Made by a program: the position numbers and the translations under genes
Notes under the pieces: generated by a model
What the model saw: the letters and a program-made list of their open reading frames with translations, nothing else
Database searches by the model: none
Told to the model about the DNA's origin: nothing
Assembly (NCBI GenBank): GCA_902805675.1
Contig: CADCTA010000107.1
Coordinates: 1-64,000, forward strand
Reading direction: 5' to 3'
Origin: an uncultured Chthoniobacterales bacterium
GTDB lineage: Bacteria; Verrucomicrobiota; Verrucomicrobiia; Chthoniobacterales; UBA10450
DNA length: 64,000 bases
Part shown: positions 18,978 through 29,270 of the stretch, piece by piece
Layout of the letters: the number at the start of each line of letters is the position of its first letter
How positions within the stretch are numbered: the first letter of the stretch is position 1

Positions 18978-19509
18978 TGGCACACACCCCGCCGTGTTTC
19001 TCGATCGCGACGGCACCATCATGCACGACGTGATGTATTGCAGCGATCCAGCTAAGGTCCGTCTGTTTAACGACACGCGCGACGCGCTGGGGCGGCTGAA
19101 GCAGGCCGGGTTCAAGGTGTTCGTGATCACGAACCAAAGCGGCATTGGTCGTGGGTATTTCACGGAGGCGGATTACCGCGCGGTCGAGCAAGAGGTGAAT
19201 AGCCAAATTGGCACCGAATTAATCGATGCGACGTATTTCTGCGCAGATGCTCCTGATGCGGCATCTGCGCGGCGTAAGCCAGCGCCGGGCATGGTTTTCG
19301 AGGCGCAGCGCGATCACGACCTGGATCTATCGCGTTCGTTTTTCGTGGGCGACAAACGCATCGACGCGCAATGCGGGCGTAACGCTGGCGTGCGCACCAT
19401 CCTGGTAGAGAGCGGGTGTGAGACACACGCCGACGTCGACCATGGTGCGGACTGGAAGGCGCGCGATCTCACTGCAGCGGCCGAGATCATCTTGCGTCAT
19501 GCGAGTTAA
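18964..19509 (+). CDS. gmhB: D-glycero-beta-D-manno-heptose 1,7-bisphosphate 7-phosphatase (HAD family)
   Basis: HAD phosphatase of 181 residues acting directly after the kinase upstream. AVFLDRDGTIMHD holds the nucleophile Asp14 and acid Asp16; FVITNQSGIGRG and ARRKPAPGMV plus FFVGDKRIDAQCGRNAGV complete the HAD motifs. GmhB enzymes usually bind zinc with a Cys/His cluster just before the RKP motif. Here that loop reads YFCADAPDAASARRKP and keeps only one Cys, so zinc binding is probably lost. Confidence 0.88.
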   Translation: MEARSGTHPAVFLDRDGTIMHDVMYCSDPAKVRLFNDTRDALGRLKQAGFKVFVITNQSGIGRGYFTEADYRAVEQEVNSQIGTELIDATYFCADAPDAASARRKPAPGMVFEAQRDHDLDLSRSFFVGDKRIDAQCGRNAGVRTILVESGCETHADVDHGADWKARDLTAAAEIILRHAS

Positions 19510-20257
19510 AGCAGCCGGAGTGATCCCGGCGCGGTGGGGTTCCACGCGGTTTCCCGGAAAGCCACTCCACTCCATCGCCGGAACACCACTGCTGCAGCGC
19601 GTGTGGGAGCGTTGCCTGCGGGCGAAGGCGTTGGAGACGGTAATTGTCGCCACGGACGACATGCGGATCGCGGAAGCGGCCTTTGCGTGGGGTGCGGAGG
19701 TCGCACTCACATCGAAGCGGCATCGTAGCGGCACCGACCGCATCGCAGAGGTCGCAGCCAAGGCGCCACAGTTCACGCATCTGCTGAACATCCAGGGCGA
19801 CGAGCCGCTCACCGACCCGAAGGTACTCGACAAGATGGTCTGCGAATTCGAGCGCGACCGGAGTTTGGAGATGATCACCGCAGCACACCGCTTTGAGGAC
19901 GCCGCGGATGTGGCTTCGCCGCATCAGGTGAAAGTCGTCCTCGGTGCGGACAAGAAGGCGCTCTATTTCTCCCGCAGCGCGATCCCATTCGCCCGCGACG
20001 GGACGGCGAAATTCGCCCACCTGCGGCATCAAGGCATCTACGGCTACACGCGCGATCTGCTGATGCGTTTCGTGGCGTGGAAACCAACGCCTTTGGAGCG
20101 CGCGGAGTCGCTCGAGCAATTGCGCGCGCTGGAGAATGGAGTAAGAATTCACGTGCTCGTCACAAACACAGGATCACCCGGCATCGACACGCCAGAAGAT
20201 GCCGCCGCGCTCGAGCAGATGCTCGTTCGTGCCGCACGCAAGGAGCGCCGGGCATGA
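19499..20257 (+). CDS. kdsB: 3-deoxy-manno-octulosonate cytidylyltransferase
   Basis: It activates Kdo with CTP to CMP-Kdo for lipid A-core assembly. The 252 residues start with the signature GVIPARWGSTRFPGKPL, then RSGTDRIAEV and LNIQGDEPLTDP, and later HQGIYGYTRDLLMRF, all typical. I chose the ATG at 19499, which overlaps the end of gmhB by 11 bp. Its stop overlaps the pyrG start (ATGA), so CMP-Kdo synthesis and its CTP supply are coupled. Confidence 0.93.
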   Translation: MRVKAAGVIPARWGSTRFPGKPLHSIAGTPLLQRVWERCLRAKALETVIVATDDMRIAEAAFAWGAEVALTSKRHRSGTDRIAEVAAKAPQFTHLLNIQGDEPLTDPKVLDKMVCEFERDRSLEMITAAHRFEDAADVASPHQVKVVLGADKKALYFSRSAIPFARDGTAKFAHLRHQGIYGYTRDLLMRFVAWKPTPLERAESLEQLRALENGVRIHVLVTNTGSPGIDTPEDAAALEQMLVRAARKERRA

Positions 20258-21852
20258 GATACATTTTCGTCACCGGCGGCGTCGTTAGCTCGTTAGGCAA
20301 GGGGCTCGCCGCGGCGGCTCTCGGCACGTTGCTTGAGCTACGCGGGCTGCGCGTCGTGTTCCAGAAGTTTGATCCCTACCTGAACGTCGATCCCGGGACG
20401 ATGAACCCGTTCCAGCACGGCGAAGTGTACGTGCTGAACGACGGAGCCGAGACGGATCTCGACCTCGGCCACTACGAGCGATTCACGAATTGCGTTCTCT
20501 CGCGGAACAACAATCTCACCAGCGGCCAGGTCTACGAGCGCGTCATCATGAAGGAGCGTCGCGGCGATTACCTCGGCAAGACCGTGCAGGTCATTCCGCA
20601 TGTCACGGACGAGATCAAGAACCGCATCCGCGAGATTTCCGACGAATCGAAATACGACATCGTCATCACGGAAATCGGCGGAACAACCGGCGACATCGAG
20701 GGGCTGCCATTTCTCGAGGCCATCCGTCAGTTCATCCTCGAAGTGGGGCCGCAGAACGTGGTCAACATTCACGTTACGCTCGTGCCGTTCATCAAGGCGG
20801 CTGGCGAACTGAAGACCAAGCCGACCCAGCAGAGCATCGCAAAGCTGCGCGAGATCGGTATTCAGCCACAGGTGCTGATGTGCCGGACCGAGTTGCCGCT
20901 CGACGCTGAGACCCGGCAGAAGTTGTCCATGTTCTGCAACGTCACGCCACAGGCGGTGATAGAGGCTCGCGACGTCCAGAACACGATCTACGAAGTACCG
21001 CTGCTGCTGCACGACGAGCGCATGGACGAGCAGGTGTGCCAGTTATTGCACCTGGAGACCCCAGCGCCGGATCTGACGAACTGGCGCAAGTTCGTCAACC
21101 GCATCGTCAGCCCGAAAAAGCAGGTCAAGATCGCGGTGGTCGGCAAATACATCGACCTGCAGGACGCCTACAAGAGCATCTACGAATCGCTCACCCATGC
21201 GGCCGCGAGTCAGGACTGCGGCATCGATCTCAAGCTGATCGACGCCGAGACTCTGCAGGACGGCGTCGACGGGCACCTGAAGGACGTAGCCGGCGTGCTA
21301 ATCCCGGGTGGTTTCGGAGAACGCGGCGTGGAGGGTAAAATCAACGCCGCCAGGTTCGCGCGCGAAAACAACGTGCCGTATCTCGGCCTCTGCCTTGGCA
21401 TGCAGGTCGCCACGATCGAGTTCGCGCGCAACGTGGTCGGTCTCGCGAACGCGAACAGCACCGAATTCGACAGGGACGCCACCGACCCCGTCATCTCGCT
21501 CTTGGAAGAACAGCGCGACGTGGTGAACAAAGGCGCGAGCATGCGTCTCGGCACCTGGCCGACAAAGATTGAGCAGGGCTCAAAAGCCGAGAGCGTCTAC
21601 GGCAGCAACGAAGCACTCGAGCGGCATCGTCACCGCTACGAGTTCAACATGAAGTATCGCGATCGGATGCGGGAGAAGGGCTTTACAATCTCAGGCACTT
21701 CACCCGATGGCGCGCTCGCAGAGCTGATCGAACTGCGCGATCACCCGTATTTCCTCGCCTGCCAGTACCACCCTGAATTCCAAAGCAAGCCCAACAAGCC
21801 GCACCCGCTCTTCAAAGGCTTCGTCCAGGCCTGTCTCGCGCACCAAAGCTGA
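20254..21852 (+). CDS. pyrG: CTP synthase
   Basis: It aminates UTP to CTP with glutamine. The 532 residues comprise the synthetase domain (MRYIFVTGGVVSSLGKGLAA at the start, ITEIGGTTGDIEGLPFLEA) and the glutamine amidotransferase domain (LIPGGFGERG, GLCLGMQ with Cys380, and CQYHPEFQSKP near the end). Length is standard. The start at 20254 overlaps the kdsB stop by 4 bp; the longer frame upstream is a kdsB shadow. pyrG next to Kdo genes is a known arrangement in Gram-negative bacteria. Confidence 0.96.
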   Translation: MRYIFVTGGVVSSLGKGLAAAALGTLLELRGLRVVFQKFDPYLNVDPGTMNPFQHGEVYVLNDGAETDLDLGHYERFTNCVLSRNNNLTSGQVYERVIMKERRGDYLGKTVQVIPHVTDEIKNRIREISDESKYDIVITEIGGTTGDIEGLPFLEAIRQFILEVGPQNVVNIHVTLVPFIKAAGELKTKPTQQSIAKLREIGIQPQVLMCRTELPLDAETRQKLSMFCNVTPQAVIEARDVQNTIYEVPLLLHDERMDEQVCQLLHLETPAPDLTNWRKFVNRIVSPKKQVKIAVVGKYIDLQDAYKSIYESLTHAAASQDCGIDLKLIDAETLQDGVDGHLKDVAGVLIPGGFGERGVEGKINAARFARENNVPYLGLCLGMQVATIEFARNVVGLANANSTEFDRDATDPVISLLEEQRDVVNKGASMRLGTWPTKIEQGSKAESVYGSNEALERHRHRYEFNMKYRDRMREKGFTISGTSPDGALAELIELRDHPYFLACQYHPEFQSKPNKPHPLFKGFVQACLAHQS

Positions 21853-21955
21853 CCGCCGCGGCGCCGGTTGCAGGAACGGTGTCATCCTGAGCCGCGCAGA
21901 CGGCGAAGGACCTCACGCAGGCGCTGCAGTTCCGGGTCTACCCTGAGTCAGCCAA

Positions 21956-21976
21956 GGAGGAGGGATGCCCTCCTCC
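21956..21976. terminator. GC-rich hairpin between convergent pyrG and tsaC
   Basis: GGAGGAGGG and CCCTCCTCC form a perfect 9-bp stem with a 3-nt loop, 103 bp after the pyrG stop and 9 bp before the tsaC stop. There is no T-run on either side, so it could be a stop or pause for both operons or simply an mRNA 3'-end stabiliser. The preceding 21877-21925 resembles half of a dispersed repeat (TCATCCTGAGC...GAAGGACCTCAC type). Confidence 0.4.
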
Positions 21977-21984
21977 AGAGCCGA

Positions 21985-22971
21985 CTAGCGAGCAGCGGCG
22001 CGCCTCAATCGATCGTTGATCGCAGTTCCGAGACCGGTGTCCGGCACCTCTTCGGCGACAATCAGTTCGAGACCGGCTGCGTCGAGTTCGCGTAGCGACC
22101 GAAACAGATTGGCCGCTGCCTCGCGCATGTCTCCCGTGCGACTTAAAACACGCACTGCAGCAAAGCCGGGAGGCGCTTCATTCGTCCAGCTGAGTGCTCC
22201 CGCGCGGACACCTTGTTGCAACACGAACGAGCGGATGTCAGGCGTCAGCACCAGACGGGTCTGCGGTGCATAATGAGACTCAAGCTGACCTGGTGCTTCC
22301 GGTCGCGCGCTGGCCGCGCCGACGGTGACTTCCGCAAACTTCGCGAGCTGCTCGGAGGTCACAGGCCCGTGGCGAAGAAGGACTAGGCGCTCGCCACGGA
22401 CAGCTACGATCGACGACTCGATGCCATGCGCTGTCGCACCGCCGTCGATGATCAGCGGTATCCGCTCCCCAAGTTCCGCCTGCACATGTGCCGCCGCGGT
22501 CGGACTGATCCTGCCGAAGCGGTTTGCGCTGGGCGCGGCTAAAGGGTTTCCGAACGCTGTCACGACTTCGCGAAACACCGGGTGAGCACTAAGCCGCACC
22601 GCAACTGTCTCGAGCCCGGACGTTACGACATCGGGCACAATCGGTCGGCGTGGGAGAACGAGCGTCAGCGGACCGGGCCAGAATTGCTCCGTTAGTCTCT
22701 GCACCAACTCACGAGATCCATCTGGCATGTCCGCGATGCGCGCCAGCCAACTCCCATCCGGCAAGTGGACAATCAGCGGATCAAAGCGCGGCCGTTCCTT
22801 GGCCGCGAAAATCTTGAGAGCTGCTTCGGCATTCAGCGCGTCGGCGGCGAGTCCGTAAACCGTCTCAGTGGGCAGCGCGACAACGGCTCCCTCTCGAAGG
22901 AGCTTCACGGCCTCGGTGACGGCCGTCGCACGTTCCTGCGGCGCGAGCGCAGCGAGGACGCGCGCCCTCAA
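21985..22971 (-). CDS. tsaC: L-threonylcarbamoyladenylate synthase (Sua5/TsaC, long form)
   Basis: It makes threonylcarbamoyl-AMP for t6A37 in tRNA. The YrdC-type domain shows GAVVALPTETVYGLAADAL, AKERPRFDPLIVHL and APSANRFGRISPT. After PGQLESHYAPQTRLVL a Sua5 domain follows, ending in GLGTAINDRLRRAA, so this is the roughly 330-residue Sua5 type. I place the start at the TTG at 22971, which overlaps the purK stop (TTGA), because no ATG lies before the core and longer frames are inside purK. It is the last gene of purE-purK-tsaC. Confidence 0.87.
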   Translation of the reverse strand: MRARVLAALAPQERATAVTEAVKLLREGAVVALPTETVYGLAADALNAEAALKIFAAKERPRFDPLIVHLPDGSWLARIADMPDGSRELVQRLTEQFWPGPLTLVLPRRPIVPDVVTSGLETVAVRLSAHPVFREVVTAFGNPLAAPSANRFGRISPTAAAHVQAELGERIPLIIDGGATAHGIESSIVAVRGERLVLLRHGPVTSEQLAKFAEVTVGAASARPEAPGQLESHYAPQTRLVLTPDIRSFVLQQGVRAGALSWTNEAPPGFAAVRVLSRTGDMREAAANLFRSLRELDAAGLELIVAEEVPDTGLGTAINDRLRRAAAR

Positions 22972-24110
22972 TGTGAAGGTGTGAGAGCGGAGCGAGCGTG
23001 GGTCACACGCGCGATCGCCTCGTCTGGATTGGCGCCGAAGGCAGTCAGATGGCCCATCTTCCGCCGCGGCCGCGGCTCGCTCTTCCCATAGAGGTGAAGG
23101 TGAACCCCCTCGCCCGCCAGTGCCCGAGCCCAATCCGGAACGCCGCGCTGCCATACATCGCCGAGCAGGTTTGCCATGGCAGCCGGGCGCAGGATGTCGG
23201 TCGCGCCGAGCGGGAGTCCGCAGACCGCACGCACCTGCTGCTCGAATTGACTCGTCACGCACGCCTCGATCGTCCAGTGCCCCGAGTTGTGCGGCCTTGG
23301 CGCTAGTTCATTGACGATCAACTGGCCGTCGCGTTTCAGAAACATCTCAACCGCAAGCAGACCGACGAGGCCCACCTTCTCCGCAATGGCGCGTGCGAGC
23401 TGCGCCGCTTCGTGCTCGACTCCGTCCGCAACGCGCGCCGGCACCACCGTGATGTCGAGGATGTGATTGCGATGAATGTTTTCGCAAAGCGGGAACGTTG
23501 CCATTGTCCCATCTGCAGTCCGCGCCACGATCACCGACACCTCCTTGTCGAAGTCGATAGCGCCCTCGAGGATCAATTCGTCCGCGGAGCTCGCGCTCCA
23601 AATCTCATCGAAATCATCGCGCGCGGTGATCGTCTGCTGGCCTTTGCCGTCATAGCCGAAAGCTGCCGTCTTCAGGATCGCAGGACGGCCGATCTGATCG
23701 ATCGCGCTGGCGAGCTCGCGTGCGTTCCGCACCGCGCGAAACGGCGCGACCGGAATGTCGGCGCCAGCCAGAAAATTCTTCTCCCGCAGGCGATTCTGCG
23801 CGATGTGCAGGATCGATCCCGCCGGGCGCACCTCACAGTCTTCAGTGCACCAGGCGACGGTCTGCGCGGGGATATTTTCAAATTCGAACGTGATGACATC
23901 CACATCACGCGCGAAGCGTCGCACCGCGGCTTCGTTGTTGTAGTCCGCGATGCGCGTCAGGTCAGCGAATTGTCCCGCAGGGCTCTCTTCTTCGGGCGTG
24001 AAGATTTGCACCCGGTAGCCCATGCGACGCGCAGCGATCGCGAACATCCGGCCGAGCTGGCCGCCGCCCATCACACCGATCGTGGAACCGGGAGGATACG
24101 TGCGCGTCAT
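22968..24110 (-). CDS. purK: 5-(carboxyamino)imidazole ribonucleotide synthase
   Basis: ATP-grasp enzyme of 380 residues that carboxylates AIR in purine synthesis. It starts with the nucleotide loop [23 protein letters not shown], then [14 protein letters not shown] and the metal-binding [19 protein letters not shown]. It overlaps purE (ATGA) and is followed by tsaC on its own stop. Product hands N5-CAIR to PurE. Confidence 0.94.
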   Translation of the reverse strand: MTRTYPPGSTIGVMGGGQLGRMFAIAARRMGYRVQIFTPEEESPAGQFADLTRIADYNNEAAVRRFARDVDVITFEFENIPAQTVAWCTEDCEVRPAGSILHIAQNRLREKNFLAGADIPVAPFRAVRNARELASAIDQIGRPAILKTAAFGYDGKGQQTITARDDFDEIWSASSADELILEGAIDFDKEVSVIVARTADGTMATFPLCENIHRNHILDITVVPARVADGVEHEAAQLARAIAEKVGLVGLLAVEMFLKRDGQLIVNELAPRPHNSGHWTIEACVTSQFEQQVRAVCGLPLGATDILRPAAMANLLGDVWQRGVPDWARALAGEGVHLHLYGKSEPRPRRKMGHLTAFGANPDEAIARVTHARSALTPSH

Positions 24111-24607
24111 TCGAGCTGCTGCGCCAGGACAGCATCAGTCTGCTGCCGGCGGAATGCTTCTACCTTCGCGCGAACATCAGCGTCATTCAGGCCGATGATG
24201 CTCGCGGCGAGCAAGCCCGCGTTCTTCGCTCCCGCCACACCAATCGCCAGCGTTCCGACTGCGACGCCGGCGGGCATCTGCACGATTGAAAGCAGCGAAT
24301 CCATTCCGCTCAGCGCCTTTGACTGTACCGGCACGCCCAGCACTGGCAGCCACGTCTGCGCTGCAATCATCCCCGGCAAGTGCGCCGCGCCCCCTGCCCC
24401 AGCGATGATGACTCTGATGCCGCGCGCGGCGGCGTCGCGCGCAAACTGCGCCATCAGATCCGGCGTGCGATGAGCGGAGACAATTCGATGTTCGCTTGCC
24501 ACTCCGAGCTGCTCCAGCATCTCAACAGCGTGACGCATCGTCTCCCAATCCGACGCACTCCCCATGACAACGGCGACGAGCGAAGGAACTGGCTGATCGT
24601 CGGGCAT
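24107..24607 (-). CDS. purE: 5-(carboxyamino)imidazole ribonucleotide mutase
   Basis: It converts N5-CAIR to CAIR. The 166 residues show [12 protein letters not shown], the active-site [26 protein letters not shown] and [22 protein letters not shown], diagnostic of class I PurE. I chose the ATG at 24607; a start at 24643 would extend towards the divergent aroK. A 66-bp region up to aroK must hold promoters for both directions. Confidence 0.95.
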   Translation of the reverse strand: MPDDQPVPSLVAVVMGSASDWETMRHAVEMLEQLGVASEHRIVSAHRTPDLMAQFARDAAARGIRVIIAGAGGAAHLPGMIAAQTWLPVLGVPVQSKALSGMDSLLSIVQMPAGVAVGTLAIGVAGAKNAGLLAASIIGLNDADVRAKVEAFRRQQTDAVLAQQLE

Positions 24608-24673
24608 GGCGCTGATGATGTCCGCGTGCTCCGGCCATTGCAACTCTCCGCCACGACCAGCAAGTTGATCGGC

Positions 24674-25207
24674 GTGACGGAACGCGGCGAATCCATCGTG
24701 CTGATCGGGTTTATGGGAAGCGGCAAATCGTCTGCGGGCGCGCTGCTCGAGCAGCTGACTGGATTACCACGGCGCGACACGGACGAGCTGATTGCCTCCA
24801 GCGCGGGAATGCCAATCACCGCGATCTTCGACAAGTATGGCGAGGAAGAATTCCGCAGACGTGAGACGCAGATTGTCGCCGCATTGCCTAACGAGGCGTC
24901 GATTATTGTGACTGGTGGCGGAGTGGTACTGCGCGACGAGAATATCGCCACGCTGCGACGGCTAGGAACGATCGTGAACTTGACGGCGGACGAAGAGACG
25001 CTGTTCCAGCGCGTGGCGCGGCGGGAAACCCGGCCCCTGCTGAGAAGCGACGATCCGCGGCGTACTCTGTCAGAACTCCTCGGCGCGCGAACACGGCTCT
25101 ACACTGCCGCGGCTGACTTCGAGATAGACACTGCCTCCCTCACGCGCGACGAGGTGGCGCAGGCGATTCTCAGTCGGTTAAATTCGAGCAACGCGTATGT
25201 CCGCTAG
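24674..25207 (+). CDS. aroK: Shikimate kinase
   Basis: It phosphorylates shikimate on the route to chorismate. The 177 residues have the P-loop [11 protein letters not shown] (12-22), the shikimate-binding RRDTDELI (33-40), GGGVVL and the lid arginine in RRETRPLL. I chose a GTG at 24674; a TTG at 24665 is also in frame, and neither has a clear SD. Its end overlaps queG by 11 bp. Confidence 0.88.
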   Translation: MTERGESIVLIGFMGSGKSSAGALLEQLTGLPRRDTDELIASSAGMPITAIFDKYGEEEFRRRETQIVAALPNEASIIVTGGGVVLRDENIATLRRLGTIVNLTADEETLFQRVARRETRPLLRSDDPRRTLSELLGARTRLYTAAADFEIDTASLTRDEVAQAILSRLNSSNAYVR

Positions 25208-26372
25208 GATTACAGCTCCAAGCCCGCCGCTCGCGCTCGACGACAAGACGTCGTTGGGTTCCGTCCGCCCTCACGAAAAGCTGAAGGCAGAGATCGTGCA
25301 GCGCGCGACGGAGCTTGGGTTTGCATCCTGCCGCGTCGCGCGTGCCGAAACCCCACGCCACGCCTACGAGTTCCGCGAGTGGCTGCGCGATGGCGCCGCC
25401 GGCACGATGGAGTGGCTGCATCGCGGCGAGGAAAAGCGCTGCGACCCTGCGCTTGTGCTTCCTGGCGCGCGCTCCGTGATCGTCGTCGCGATGAACTATT
25501 GGCAAGGCACGAGGGAAGCCGAGCCTGGTACAACAAGGGGGCGAATCGCGCGATACGCCTGGGGCGACGATTACCACGACCTCATGCTCGAAAGGCTCCG
25601 CAGCCTCGACGCTTTGCTCATCGAACACGGCGGCACACAGAAGTGCTATGTCGACACCGGCCCGATCCTCGAACGCAACTTCGCGGCCGAGGCGGGTGTC
25701 GGCTGGCAGGGCAAAAGCACGATGCTGCTCGACCCGAAGCTCGGGACGTGGTTCTTCCTCGGTGAGATCCTCACCACACTCGATCTCGCGCCGGATGCGC
25801 CGCAGCCGGCGCGCTGTGGGAGTTGCACCAGGTGTATAACGGCGTGTCCGACCGGCGCGATTACCGATGCGCACCGGCTCGATGCGCGTCGATGCATCTC
25901 CTATCTCACCATCGAGCTGAAAGGCTCCATTCCACTCGAATTCCGTCCCTTGATCGGCGATCGGATTTATGGCTGCGATACATGCCTCGACGTTTGCCCT
26001 TGGAATCGCTTCGCCTCTGTATCGCGCGAAGCTGCTTTTGCAGCCCGCGAGCCTGCGAGGAGTATGCAGCTGCGGGATTACCTCGCGCTTTCGGAGGAAG
26101 AATTTCGCACGCTGTTTCATAGGTCGCCAATCAAGCGCATCAAACGTCGCGGGTTGCTGCGCAATGTCTGCGTCGCTCTGGGGAATGTCGGCACCGGCGA
26201 GGATCTTGCCGCGTTGGAACGTGCCGCCTTAGATCCCGAGCCGCTCATCGCCGAACACGCCGCTTGGGCTCTGAGCCGCGTTCGCTCCCGGCTTCGCGGA
26301 TCTCGCGATCCCGCCGCTGCGAGCGCGGGTGAATTGCCCTCGTTAGGCGCGGTGACTACGGCAGTTGCTTGA
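25197..26372 (+). CDS. queG: Epoxyqueuosine reductase
   Basis: Cobalamin- and 4Fe-4S-dependent enzyme that completes queuosine in tRNA. Two ferredoxin-like clusters are clear: CGSCTRCITACPTGAI and YGCDTCLDVCPWNRF. The DTGPILERNFAAEAGVGWQGKSTM block is typical of QueG. Beyond about residue 320 a HEAT-like helical segment follows (LLRNVCVALGNVG). The 391-residue length is normal to slightly long. The first ATG at 25197 adds about 30 residues of unconserved lead. Confidence 0.94.
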   Translation: MSARITAPSPPLALDDKTSLGSVRPHEKLKAEIVQRATELGFASCRVARAETPRHAYEFREWLRDGAAGTMEWLHRGEEKRCDPALVLPGARSVIVVAMNYWQGTREAEPGTTRGRIARYAWGDDYHDLMLERLRSLDALLIEHGGTQKCYVDTGPILERNFAAEAGVGWQGKSTMLLDPKLGTWFFLGEILTTLDLAPDAPQPARCGSCTRCITACPTGAITDAHRLDARRCISYLTIELKGSIPLEFRPLIGDRIYGCDTCLDVCPWNRFASVSREAAFAAREPARSMQLRDYLALSEEEFRTLFHRSPIKRIKRRGLLRNVCVALGNVGTGEDLAALERAALDPEPLIAEHAAWALSRVRSRLRGSRDPAAASAGELPSLGAVTTAVA

Positions 26373-26499
26373 AGCGAGATGAACAACGCAGATCGACGGA
26401 CGGCGCTCGATTCCGCAGGGCAGTGACGCCTTTTGGCACTTCTGCCGGCGGCCGAAAGTGTTCGATCAAAGTGTTACTGCAACTTTGCGCGTCCGGCGT

Positions 26500-26526
26500 T
26501 TGACAGACACGCAACTCGTGTAAATA
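26500..26526 (+). promoter_or_regulatory. Putative upstream 16S promoter P1
   Basis: A consensus -35 TTGACA (26500-26505) is followed, after 15-16 bp, by an AT-rich TAAATAT (26521-26527) as the -10. It lies 128 bp after the queG stop and about 690 bp before the 16S gene. The -10 is not perfect. Nothing else is recognised in the 26373-26499 gap. Confidence 0.5.
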
Positions 26527-26564
26527 TAGGGCTCCGCTGAAACGCGCAGGTTGCACCACCGAAA

Positions 26565-26584
26565 ATCTTCAAAAAGTTGAAGAT
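26565..26584. promoter_or_regulatory. Palindromic operator-like site A upstream of 16S promoter P2
   Basis: Perfect palindrome of arms ATCTTCAA and TTGAAGAT around AAAG. It ends exactly 6 bp before the P2 -35. An identical 20-bp site precedes P3 at the same distance. The protein that may bind is unknown. Confidence 0.7.
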
Positions 26585-26590
26585 GTAGTG

Positions 26591-26618
26591 TTGACCACTG
26601 AGGGAGGCACACTATGTT
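26591..26618 (+). promoter_or_regulatory. Putative 16S promoter P2
   Basis: TTGACC (26591-26596), a 16-bp spacer and TATGTT (26613-26618). It lies in copy A of the tandem module. Confidence 0.6.
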
Positions 26619-26697
26619 GTTCGTCCCGCGACACAGCGGACCTGCTAATAAGCGGGTTGTTCTCCCTGGCTCGTGACGAGCCGGCGGTCAGCAAAGA

Positions 26698-26717
26698 ATC
26701 TTCAAAAAGTTGAAGAT
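26698..26717. promoter_or_regulatory. Palindromic operator-like site B upstream of 16S promoter P3
   Basis: Identical in sequence to site A and again 6 bp from the -35 hexamer. The offset between sites is 133 bp. Confidence 0.7.
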
Positions 26718-26723
26718 TGTTGG

Positions 26724-26751
26724 TTGACGGCCTTGCGAGACGCGCTAAGAT
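26724..26751 (+). promoter_or_regulatory. Putative 16S promoter P3
   Basis: TTGACG (26724-26729), a 16-bp spacer and TAAGAT (26746-26751). It is the promoter nearest the gene, about 440 bp upstream of the mature 16S end. Confidence 0.6.
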
Positions 26752-26877
26752 GCTCGTCCCGCACCACGGGATCCGACAGCAAGTCGGATGTTCTTCCCTT
26801 CTGGCTCACTGGCGAGCCGATCGTTTGAAAACTTCAACGGTTGGTTTGTACATGTGCGGAAGATGGAGCGGAACGGT

Positions 26878-26889
26878 TGATCTTTGACA
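26878..26889 (+). promoter_or_regulatory. boxA-like antitermination site in the 16S leader
   Basis: TGATCTTTGACA resembles the rrn boxA (TGCTCTTTAACA), the NusB/S10-binding RNA site, and sits in the leader 309 bp before the 16S gene, as boxA does in other rRNA leaders. Confidence 0.6.
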
Positions 26890-26963
26890 GTGCAATTCTG
26901 GATTTCGTCACACGACACAAGACGAACGAAATCAGAAGGTGGAAGTAGATAGTCAGCGAAGAT

Positions 26964-26974
26964 TGAATTGTGCG
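26964..26974 (+). other. 5' arm of the putative 16S processing stem
   Basis: TGAATTGTGCG pairs without mismatch with CGCACAATTCA at 28929-28939, on the other side of the 16S gene and just before the terminator. Such stems are cut by RNase III when 16S is released from its precursor. Confidence 0.5.
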
Positions 26975-27197
26975 TTATACGTCGAGTTTCTTTGACACTA
27001 AAACTTTGCCGGTCTCACGATCGGTAATTTAATTTGAAAAAGATCGGACGAACACCGCGAAGCGAACGTGGAACTGCAGCAATAGCTGCGGCGACAGTAG
27101 CTGAGCGGTTTAGAATGGTCAGATTCACGTCGGTGCTTTAGCGAGCACTGACACAAACTTTGTCCGGAGGTGAGCAATCACCCACCGGCTCCAAATT

Positions 27198-28767
<1,570 letters not shown>

Positions 28768-28928
28768 ATTCAATCACCTTCCCTGCCCGATGAGCTTCGG
28801 CTCTGAGGAAAAGGAATCAGTGGTTTGAATAGGTCGACGGCTAACCCTTCGCTCTTTCGAGAGCGATGACATGCCGTGAAGACCTCGACAACGAAAGAAG
28901 TCGAGGCCGAAGAGACACGAAACGGTAG

Positions 28929-28939
28929 CGCACAATTCA
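28929..28939 (+). other. 3' arm of the putative 16S processing stem
   Basis: CGCACAATTCA, complementary to 26964-26974. A second local hairpin, CCTCGAC/GTCGAGG, lies at 28883-28906. Confidence 0.5.
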
Positions 28940-28965
28940 GTTTTCGTTTATTTGCTGACAAGTTT

Positions 28966-29002
28966 AAAAAATGCCGGACGGCTGATGCTGTCCGGCATTT
29001 TT
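28966..29002 (+). terminator. Intrinsic terminator after the 16S gene
   Basis: ATGCCGGAC (28971-28979) pairs with GTCCGGCAT (28990-28998), with a T-run to 29002. The preceding A-run extends the stem and makes it usable from the opposite side as well, where the KTSC operon converges. It ends the 16S transcript before any 23S. The following 29003-29270 holds no gene I can support. Confidence 0.85.
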
Positions 29003-29270
29003 GTTGTACCGATCGCTCAACGCTCCGGACGTCGCGGTTAGCAGGCGCCAAACGCCCCGGGCCTACTTGCCTGCCCGCAAGTCGCCACCGGAGTTTGCAG
29101 AAGATGCCCACGCACCTCTACCGATGCGCGAGTCGCGCTGCTGCATCCCCGAGATTTGATCTTCCATCATGCCAGCTCGCGCCGCTCCATTTCTCGCGCA
29201 CCTGAAGCGGCGGCGCGCGAGACGCCGTGCGCGATGCGGCTCGCGCCGAGCACCACAAAATTCAGTGGAC

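Larger units (their letters stand above)
26565..26830 (+). repeat. Two tandem 133-bp promoter modules
   Basis: Copies 26565-26697 and 26698-26830 share the identical palindrome, then TTGAC-type -35 and -10 at the same distances, then CGTCCCGC, TGTTCT(T)CCC and a hairpin (GGCTCG TGA CGAGCC in A; GGCTC...GAGCC in B) in the transcribed part. The spacer sequences have diverged while the elements stayed, which points to an old duplication under selection. A degenerate inverted site TTGAA-AAC-TTCAA lies at 26825-26837. Confidence 0.75.

Noticed and set aside
26356-26559. 67-codon minus-strand frame between queG and the 16S promoters
   Set aside because: Overlaps the putative P1 promoter, has no domain and no start signal.
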